From Phanerodontia chrysosporium (lineage: Eukaryota > Basidiomycota > Agaricomycetes > Polyporales > Phanerochaetaceae), in the NCBI GenBank assembly GCA_001910725.1, contig MJGA01000042.1, positions 112,255 to 176,254 on the forward strand: a stretch of DNA of 64,000 nt. The letters run 5' to 3'. The translations under genes were made by a program, and so were the position numbers. A model generated the notes under the pieces. That model searched no databases and was not told the DNA's origin. It saw only the letters and a program-made list of their open reading frames with translations. Below are positions 57,101 to 64,000 of the stretch, one piece after another. Position 1 is the stretch's first letter; each line of letters begins with the position of its first letter.

Positions 57101-57549
57101 GACGTCGAGGCTCGGCGATTTACCTGCCACGCCGGAATGTCAGCAGGTGAGCCCGTTGTCGTTGTCAATGACACTTACCTATATATGAGTACTGAGATCC
57201 CATACGAGCTGGCTCTGGAGCACCGCTTCGACCTCGCCAATTGCTACGCCGTGGCCGTCCAAGCTGGTTTCCTCGGCCCGCCGTTCACCGACGACGATCT
57301 GGAGGGCGAGCTCCTCCGTCTCTTCGGGAACGCCGATCCCGGTACCGCCGATGATGGTGAGTCGCTCATTTGCTTCGCCGCAGGTCTGGCTGCTAATGCA
57401 CCATCGGTTAGCACGGTTCAGCGGACGGCTGCGTCCGTTCGCGACTTCAAGCGGCTCATCCCCGAGCCTGCCATCGTGGTGGTGCATGTGAATGGCCAAC
57501 CCGCGCGGGCGCTGCTAGACTCAGGCTCGCTGGCCGACTTTGTATCTAC
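54120..57549 (+). pseudogene. Retrotransposon gag and protease start (frame break, cut by insertion)
   Basis: The first frame, 54120 to about 55450, encodes a long Ser/Pro-rich disordered region, ending in a predicted helix (ERERLSHEIETMRAELHELR). A G run at 55449-55451 seems one base short, since the acidic Ser tract continues in the next frame. From about 55540 that frame encodes a retrotransposon capsid-like region (YDGRANVQDFHRFLQECTDY, FKALFDFCFPTDFRIRQREA), a zinc knuckle CFHCREAGHLARNC, and the start of an aspartic protease (ARALLDSGSLADF). Coding is cut at 57549 by the inserted LTR; the frame then runs into foreign sequence and stops at 57694. Confidence 0.85.
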
Positions 57550-58244
57550 TGTCACGGATGTGACGGTGCTGCCCTATTTTTCGCCGATTTCTGGCCATTT
57601 TCCTCGATTAATCCAACGGGCGAGCAGCCCTCGCGCCGTCTGGAGTCCTAGCCGCCCATGCTCAGCACCTGGCCATTCAGCGCCAGCGCCCTGATGGCGC
57701 ATCACCTCTAGACGCCAGCGCATCCCGCTGCGCGCTCAGACACTGCCCGGATCACCGGTCTACCCTGCAACCGGTTCCCCGGATCGCCGAAGCGGCACTG
57801 TCATCCCCGATGACTCCCTTCGCCGAGACACACCGAGCTGATTAGCCTGATGACACAGCCTCGGTCCGACGCAGCCTCGAGACACTGCCAGCTGACACAG
57901 CCTCGTGACATAGCCCCAAGCACAGCCTCGCCGCGCAGCCCGCGTCGCAGCCTCGCTGGCTATGCCGAGCACTGCCCATCAGCTTATGTAATCGTACAGC
58001 CTGCCCTGAACTCTTGTAGTATATATAGGTAGCACCTCTCGCTCCTGTCCGTCATCTCGACCTCTTGGTCAATACGGACAGGTAAGCCCGTCGTTTGTAC
58101 TGTAGTATACAACACTAATACAACTTGGTCAATACGGACAGCTGCATAAGTTGTGCGTCACTGCGTGACTTGCTCCGCCGCGCCTCGTCGTCGACCTCCC
58201 CACTTGCCCTCCCTCGTGAAGCGTTGAGCCCTAGCTCCGCGACA
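57550..58244. mobile_element. Nested solo LTR of another family (695 bp)
   Basis: Starts TGTCACGG and ends CCGCGACA, an 8 bp imperfect inverted pair with TG...CA ends. It is flanked by the 5 bp duplication TCTAC (57545-57549 and 58245-58249). It has no similarity to the 247 bp LTRs of the host element. A TATATA stretch lies near 58019. Removing it with one TCTAC copy brings protease and downstream frames into exact register, so it inserted into a coding gag-pol. Confidence 0.88.
58064..58141 (+). repeat. 18 bp direct repeat pair bounding an intron-like unit
   Basis: CTTGGTCAATACGGACAG occurs at 58064-58081 and 58124-58141. Between them the sequence starts GTAAGC and carries ACTAATAC, then ends in the second ACAG. 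That is donor, branch site and acceptor of a 60 nt fungal intron (58082-58141) inside the solo LTR, just after its TATA. Confidence 0.45.
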
Positions 58245-58249
58245 TCTAC

Positions 58250-61200
58250 CAAACTTGTACATCAGCTTGGAATAACACCTTTCGAGCTTCAGAAACAAAT
58301 ACCTGTCCAGTTGGCCATGCAGGGCTCCCGCTCTAAGATCAGTTGCGGTTGTACCCTAGAATTTCGCTATCAGTCCATCAAGGAAGACCGGTATTTCGAC
58401 GTGGCGAACTTACTCAACTATGACTTGGTTCTGGGTACTCCGTTTCTGTTCCAACACCGCGTTTCCGTGGGCTTCAATCCCACCACGGTGGTGGTGGGCA
58501 GTTGGAAGGCCCAGCCCATCGACGGCAAGCACGTGCGGGTGTTGGAATCTCGCGCCGCTGAGCTCTTTGACGACCGGCTTGAGACCGTTCGCCTGCATCT
58601 TCGAGAGTACGCCCAGCCTATTGCCAGCACTGATGCCAGCGATACACCGCTCCCGCCGCTGCGTGCCATCAATCACCAGATCCCCTTGAAGGACCCGGCT
58701 AAGGTGTACCACTGGCGGCCTTCGAAATGCCCAGAGGCTCTTCATGGCTTATGGGCGACGAAGCGGGATGCTTATCTTCGGTCGGGCCGTTGGAGGATGT
58801 CTAATGTGCACAATACGTCGCCGATGCTCCTGTTGACGAAGCCTGGATCTGGCATCCGTGACATTCCTCCCCGGCTCCGCTGTGTGTTTGATCTTCGTGA
58901 GCGCAATGATAACACCGTTAAGGTTACGTCTCCCTTACCTGATATGGAGGGCATCCTTCGGCGAATTGCAAAGAAACCCTATCGTTCGTCGCTTGACGGT
59001 AAGGATGCGTACGAATGCATCCGGGTTGAGCCCGAGCATGTCGAGCACACTGCAATGACTACACCAGATGGTAACATGGTTAGTCTCGTTCTTCAGCAGG
59101 GCGACTGTAACGCCGTAGCCACATACCAGACCCTGATGAACCATCTGTTTGGTCAATACATTGGCGTCTTCATGGACGTCTATCTCGACGACATCCTCAT
59201 TTACTCAGATACTCTAGAAGACCATGTTCAGCATGTGAAGACCGTCATTGATGTTCTGCGCCGAGAGCAGCTTTACCTTAATGCAGACAAACTTCGGTTT
59301 CTTTGTTCTGAGTTGAAGGTCCTCGGGCGCGTGGTCAATGATGCAGGCATCCGTATGGACCGTGACAAGGTGGACTCCATCTTGCATTGGAAAGTTCCCA
59401 CCTCTCGCGAGCTGTTGCGCAGCTTTCTCGGTGCAGTCGGCTACCTCGCCGATGATGTCGGCAGCGTGCGCATCCCTATGGGTGTGTTAACGGAGCTTCT
59501 CGCAGTCGATCGCCTGTTTCAATGGGACTATACGCACCAGCGCGCGTTTGACGAGGTGCTCGCCCTCGTCCATGCTCACCGCGATCACCACCGCGTGCCC
59601 TTGGATTACTCTGCTGGAGCGCTGCCGATTTGGCTGGTAACTGATGGGTCGGTGAGTGGCGTCTCGGGCGTGGTATCGCAGGGCGCAGACTGGAAGACGG
59701 CTAAGGTTGCCGCGTTCTTCTCTGCCAAGCTGTCGCCTGCGCAGGCGAATCATCCTATTCACGAAATCGAGATGCTGGCCGGTGTCGAGGCCATGCGCCG
59801 CCACCGGGACATCCTCCTTGGTTGTTCCTTCACATGGGCAACCGATCACAAGGGTTTGACCCATCTGTTGAAGCAGAAGAATCTGTCTGCTAGGCAGGCC
59901 TGGTGGATTGAGAAAATCTCCGAATTTAACTTCGCTGTTATGTACATACCGGGCATTGAGAACACGCTACCAGATGCTCTCTCCCGCTTGTACGCCAATG
60001 ACGGGCCTGGCACTGTTCGCGCGGCCTCCGAGTACACCGCCTTCGATGACGATGAGGACCTTCCTCTTCGTCTCGCGTCGTTCGCCATCACCGTGCCGGT
60101 TCTCGTTGGTACGGAGGGCGCGGCTGCCCGGTCCCGTTCAGATGTGGACGCTCCGCGTCCCCGTCGTAGTACCCGTCTTGCTGTGGCACCTGCGGAAACC
60201 GGTCGGCCCGAGACGTCTCGTGAGTTTGCAAAGCGCATCCGTCGACTCGTTGTTTACAGCCCCCGTTCTCAACGAGTGGAGGGCGCAGCGGCCGACGCAA
60301 CCATCGAGGAGCTCGATACTGCCTCTCCGGCTCCTCGACCGGGCACTCCGCCGATGCAGGCACCGGCGTCGACACTGTCAGCAGCCCCTTTGCCTGGCAC
60401 TGCCACACCACCTGCTGCACTGCCGTCAGCATCAGACGTTCCCGGTGGTCCCTTCTTGGACTTACTGTCCTCCGACGTCGATGGTATCAGGATTCCCGAG
60501 GCCATCCGCGGTCGGTACCAGGAAGACCCGTTCTTTGCCCGGATCTTGGTTGATCCGAAGCAGTTCAAGAATTTCAGTCAGAAACACGGCCTAGTGTATC
60601 TGAAAGAGCATGAGTCAGTCAGATTGTGCCTGCCCCATGTGCTCGTCGCGGAGCGCAACGTACGCGAGATCGTGATATCGCACGCTCACTCCTTGCTAGC
60701 GCATCTAGGCTCTGTAAAGACCTATTTTCTTCTGCGGGACCACGTATGGTGGAAGTCCATGGCCGCCGATGTCGAGAAGTTCTGTCGCACTTGTGCTACC
60801 TGTAAGCGCAGTAAGCCTGACAATCAACGGCCGTATGGGCTCCTACACCCCTTACCTGTCCCTCAGCGCCCGTGGGAGGCGGTAGGAATAGACTTTGTGG
60901 GTCCATTACCCCCGTCAGAAAATCGCGATGGATCGTTCGACTCGATCACGGTTATTATCGATCTCTTGACGAGCATGGTGCATCTGGTCCCGAGCCGCAC
61001 CACGTACGACGCCCGTAACATCGCCGAGCTCGTGTTTGCGGAAGTCTATAAGCACCACGGGTTGCCCCGTGTGATAGTCAGTGACCGGGACGTCTTGTTC
61101 AGTAGCATTTTCTGGTCGCACCTTCACAAGTTGATGGGTGTTGAACTGCATATGTCCAGCGCATATCACCCAGAATCGGACGGCTCGACGGAGCGGGCCA

Positions 61201-61367
61201 ATCGCACGGTAACTCAGATGTTGCGGCAGTGCATTGCGCCTAACCAGCGCGACTGGGTCGCCAAGCTGCCGGCTATTGAGTTTGCCATTAACCTTGCTCG
61301 ATCCGACTCCACGGGATACGCCCCGTTTTTCTTGAACTCAGGGCGTCTCCCCCGTTCACTCGTATAG
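58250..61367 (+). pseudogene. Retrotransposon pol: protease end, RT, RNase H, integrase
   Basis: Continues the frame of gag after the nested LTR. The protease tail leads into RT with FDLRERNDN and the YLDD catalytic box in FMDVYLDDILIYSD. RNase H has WLVTDGSVSG, HEIEML and TDHKGL as its acidic residues. A Pro/Ala-rich linker follows, then the integrase H2C2 finger (ISHAHSLLAHLG, CRTCATC) and DDE residues in VGIDFVGPLP, VIVSDRDVLF and AYHPESDGSTERAN. Coding is halted by TAG at 61365-61367, where Trp (TGG) is usual in relatives; the same frame is open again directly afterwards. All catalytic residues seem present. Confidence 0.9.
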
Positions 61368-62915
61368 GACCACGCGAGCAAGGATGAGTACCCTAGCGTT
61401 CGGGCCTATGCTCAAAAGGTTAGATTTGCTGTTATGGCTGCACATGACAGTATACTTGCCGCTCGGGTGAAGCAAACGCGCGACGCTAATCGGAAGCGGC
61501 GCCCCGCTCCTTTCGTCGCCGGGGACCTCGTCTACGTCTCCACGAAGAATATGTCGTTGCCGCGGGGCCTGGCATGGAAGCTCATCCCGAAGTATATCGG
61601 GCCGTACCCCATCGTGACCGACTTCTCCAACAACTTGTTCCGCATTGAGCTCCCAGGTGAGCTGAAGCGGCGAGGCATTCATGACGTCTTCCACTCGTCA
61701 CTCCTTCGAGTACACGAGCCTAGCGATGACCGCCTGTTCCCGGGCCGTCTCGCTAGCCAGGTAGCGGAGCTTGACGATACCGAGAATGAGTGGGCCATTG
61801 ATAAGCTGGTGTCGCACAAGGGCTCTGGGACCAGCACAATTTTCGAGGCCCTGTGGCGGTCGGGAGACCGCACATGGGTACCATACGACTCCATCAAACA
61901 CCTGCGGGCGTGTGATGAGTATTTTGCAGCCTTGGACGTCTCTGGTGTAACAGACTTACCGGAAGGTCACGGCAGCGCGCCGCCCGATGACCCGCAGATC
62001 TACCTTGGCGTCATGCAGCTGTCCATCTATAAAAGCCCTGAGTCGGGTCAGCCGTGGGTCTCAGAAGACGCATTCTTCGCTCACCTTGCACCAGCCTCTC
62101 CGCCCAGCATGACCGACACTCCCGCCGCGTCCAGTCCTCTGCGCCACAGCGCGGCCATCTTGCAAGGTGACGGGTCACTCTCCATCCAGCTCCCCGATGG
62201 CTCTGCCGCCTCTTTCACCGCTGATGAGCTGGTGGTCTTCTGGCACTTCAACTCGGCACTCGTCGTGAGCGACCCCGTTGACCGCGACAAGGTGCCCCCG
62301 TCATACAACGAATTCACGGCCGCCTGGCACGCCACCGACCCTTCATGCATTTATCAGTTCTCCGACTACAACCCTGACACGAGCGAACGCACCTTGCGTG
62401 GACAGGTCATCCCCCTTTCTGGCCTCTGCCCCCTATATTTCGCACAGCGGCAGTCGCTCTTGCAGGCGGCCTCTGCCCCTTCTACCCCAGAGGACTTCGA
62501 ACGGGCATTGGCGTCCGTGGTAGCCCCCGACGACACGACCTCCGATGACCCTACCGCTTCCAGCCCGGGTGTTGGCCGCGGAACCGCCGCTCCTCGCAAA
62601 CCGTTCTACGTCGACCGCTCGGCCCTGCAGAAGGTGGAGGAGGAGCGTTCGGAGCAGGCCCGCAAGGCCGTAGACCGGGCAGTCATGGAGAACCTCGCCC
62701 TCATGCAGCGTCGGAACGACATCGCGCAGGCCAAGCGGCAGATGCGTATCGAGGAGAGGATGCAGAGGAAGATGTCGGGGCTGAAGAAGTTCGGGGCGGC
62801 GTTCAACCCCAACAAGGCAGCGCGCAAGCGTGGAAACGAGCGCGAGGACGGTGCGCCGCCGCCAGGTTCGCAGCCTCCGAAGGATGGTGACGGCGACTCT
62901 GCCATGGCGGCTTAG
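61368..62915 (+). pseudogene. Integrase C-terminus, chromodomain and a long extra tail
   Basis: Same frame as pol after the TAG codon. It contains the GPY/F module (KYIGPYPIVTDFSNNLFRIE), a heterochromatin-type chromodomain (EWAIDKLVSHKGSGTSTIFE, ALWRSGDRTWVPYDSIKHL). Then come some 320 further residues: a Ser/Pro stretch, a segment with LSIQLPDGSAASFTADELVV, and a basic coiled-coil end (LMQRRNDIAQAKRQMRIEER). Most chromoviruses stop soon after the chromodomain, so the tail is unusual. Its own ATG at 61434 would not yield integrase catalytic parts. Confidence 0.8.
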
Positions 62916-63021
62916 GCGCTACTCGGGCGTTCGCCCACGGTCTTTGTTTGTCCTTGTTTCCCCCTCCTCGACTTATCCTTTTTCTTTTAGCATTTGTTTC
63001 GCACAAACGCTGGAGGGCGTA

Positions 63022-63268
63022 TGTAACGGGCAGGTGCCCTTATCGTTCCCTTTTTGATCTTATCCTTTCGTTCGCGCATGATATCCTCCCAGGATCTCCT
63101 ACCTTCGGTACTCGCTCTGGTTTGCTACCGGCTCCGGTCTGTAGATAGTATAAATACCTCTCATGTACGCCTCAGAGAGGCAGCGATTCTTTCCCGACAA
63201 TAGCAGTGTAATTTCCTGTCTATCGTCTGAGTCGTTCCGTGTGCGCCAGTTTCCTAGCGGGCGTCACA
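63022..63268 (+). repeat. 3' LTR
   Basis: 247 bp, matching 53675-53921 with one substitution. Preceded by a short purine stretch (GGAGGGCG), a weak polypurine tract. TATAAATA at 63149-63156 points toward the sirtuin gene, 218 bp upstream of its start. Confidence 0.95.
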
Positions 63269-63373
63269 CTAATCTCTTGATTTTGTCCCAAAGAGGTTGA
63301 ATAACTCTCCCTGCGGCAGTGTCTGCTGTTAGACTGCGCAAGGCAGAACCAATTCAGTACTCTCTCCGCTGTA

Positions 63374-64000
63374 ATGCCACCGTCTAGCAGTGTTCAAGCA
63401 TTTCGCGAAGCTCTGAGGCAGAGCAAAAACATCATCGCAGTCGCCGGAGCTGGCCTCTCTGCTGCGTCGGGTATGTACACTATTGATTGGTGATGTTCAT
63501 ACAGTAAGATGCACATGTCCTCCGCAGGTATCCCGACATTCAGAGGGGCTGGCGGATACTGGAAGAAGTACAACGCCATGTCTCTTGCTACGCCGGAGGC
63601 TTTCGATGAGAACCCGAGCCTGGTGTGGCAGTTCTACCACTACCGACGGACGAAGTTTGTATCTACCCTCTGTCCACCTCATAGGCTTATGACTCTACTT
63701 CTAGAGCGCTATCAGCACAGCCAAACGGGGCCCATTTTGCGCTGGCCATGCTGAGCTTCCCCGACCTCCTCCGGGCCCTAGCTCCCAATGCCAGATTCGT
63801 GCGTGATCGCGTGGGCACGGTCACGCCACAGCTAACAGCCTCTACAGACGTTCATCACCCAGAACGTCGACGGGCTGAGCACCCGTGCTCTCACAGACGT
63901 CGCCGCGAAGCGAGGCCAGGACCTTTCACAGGCCGCGCCCTTCTACGAGATGCACGGCCGCGTGCTCGACACGCTGTGCACCTCCTGCGGGCGCCGCTCG
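63374..64000 (+). CDS. Sirtuin, class III (SIRT5-like) deacylase, 3' end outside window
   Basis: Exons 63374-63470, 63528-63654, 63705-63798 and 63848 to the right edge. NAD-binding motifs are [19 protein letters not shown] and [14 protein letters not shown]; the catalytic His is in YEMHGRVL, followed by CTSCG, half of the zinc site. [10 protein letters not shown] holds the Tyr-x-x-Arg pair that in SIRT5 recognises succinyl, malonyl or glutaryl lysine, which argues for deacylase rather than simple deacetylase activity (known for the class). The N-terminus [19 protein letters not shown] does not show a strong mitochondrial signal. All visible phases agree. The start lies 105 bp after the retrotransposon's 3' LTR. 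Confidence 0.9.

Larger units (their letters stand above)
53675..63268 (+). mobile_element. Ty3/gypsy chromodomain LTR retrotransposon, nearly intact ends
   Basis: The element is bounded by 247 bp LTRs (TGTAAC to GTCACA) and flanked on both sides by CTAAT (53670-53674 and 63269-63273). Internal order: gag with CCHC knuckle, protease, reverse transcriptase, RNase H, integrase, chromodomain. The order RT before integrase and the GPY/F plus chromo end place it with chromoviruses of the Ty3 group. LTRs differ at one base only (T at about 53847, C at the matching place in the right copy), so insertion was recent. It is disabled by a nested solo LTR, a TAG codon and a one-base frame break in gag. 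Confidence 0.93.

Overview
The window is nuclear DNA of a filamentous basidiomycete, most likely an agaricomycete wood-decay type fungus. Genes are dense on both strands and cut by many 48-65 nt GT-AG introns. The gene families fit this: HET-domain proteins, HSP30-like opsin relatives, GMC oxidoreductase, a DUF6589-like fragment, F-box/LRR-like proteins, and a Ty3/gypsy element with a chromodomain. I cannot name the species. All exon limits were worked out by hand from splice signals and reading-frame continuity, not from a search.

Layout. 1-747 (-): NmrA-like NAD(P)-binding protein, cut by the left edge. 2433-7335 (+): two tandem monocarboxylate-type MFS transporters with the same seven intron positions. 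8139-10487: a Pro-rich hypothetical gene (-) and an orphan DUF6589-like C-terminus (+), flanked by a diverged inverted repeat. 10661-11706 (-): splicing factor CWC15. 11.7-16.4 kb: a gene-poor stretch with a previously unannotated 1,007 bp terminal-inverted-repeat element. 16422-18429 (+): molybdenum cofactor sulfurase-like protein. 20004-20897 (-): glutathione S-transferase. 21957-23612 (-): saccharopine dehydrogenase-like oxidoreductase. 23821-26876 (-): USO1/p115 tether. 27156-28262 (+): NKAP-type RS-domain protein, sharing a 279 bp bidirectional promoter with USO1.

28.7-43 kb is a mirror-image block: HET gene (+), opsin-related protein (-), CHY zinc finger (-), Mid2/SKG6-like membrane protein (+), opsin-related protein (+), F-box protein (-), HET gene (-). 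The HET/opsin pair occurs twice in opposite orientation. 44.8-47.3 kb (+): GMC oxidoreductase with an 8 nt exon. 47.6-51.3 kb (+): importin beta-3. 51.5-52.9 kb (-): a second F-box protein. 53675-63268: a young Ty3/gypsy chromodomain retrotransposon with a 5 bp target duplication and LTRs that differ at one base, itself broken by a 695 bp solo LTR and a TAG codon. From 63374 (+): SIRT5-like sirtuin, cut by the right edge; its start lies only 105 bp downstream of the 3' LTR.

A data-quality theme runs through the window. USO1 needs exactly five single-base insertions, mostly in homopolymers, to make all its splice phases agree. NKAP, both HET genes, the GMC gene and the retrotransposon gag show similar single-base breaks, while most other genes are clean. 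This looks more like homopolymer under-calling in parts of the assembly than like gene death, but the sequence alone cannot decide. The genes do not form one pathway; the local logic is duplicated family pairs (MFS, HET, opsin-related, F-box) set among conserved housekeeping genes.
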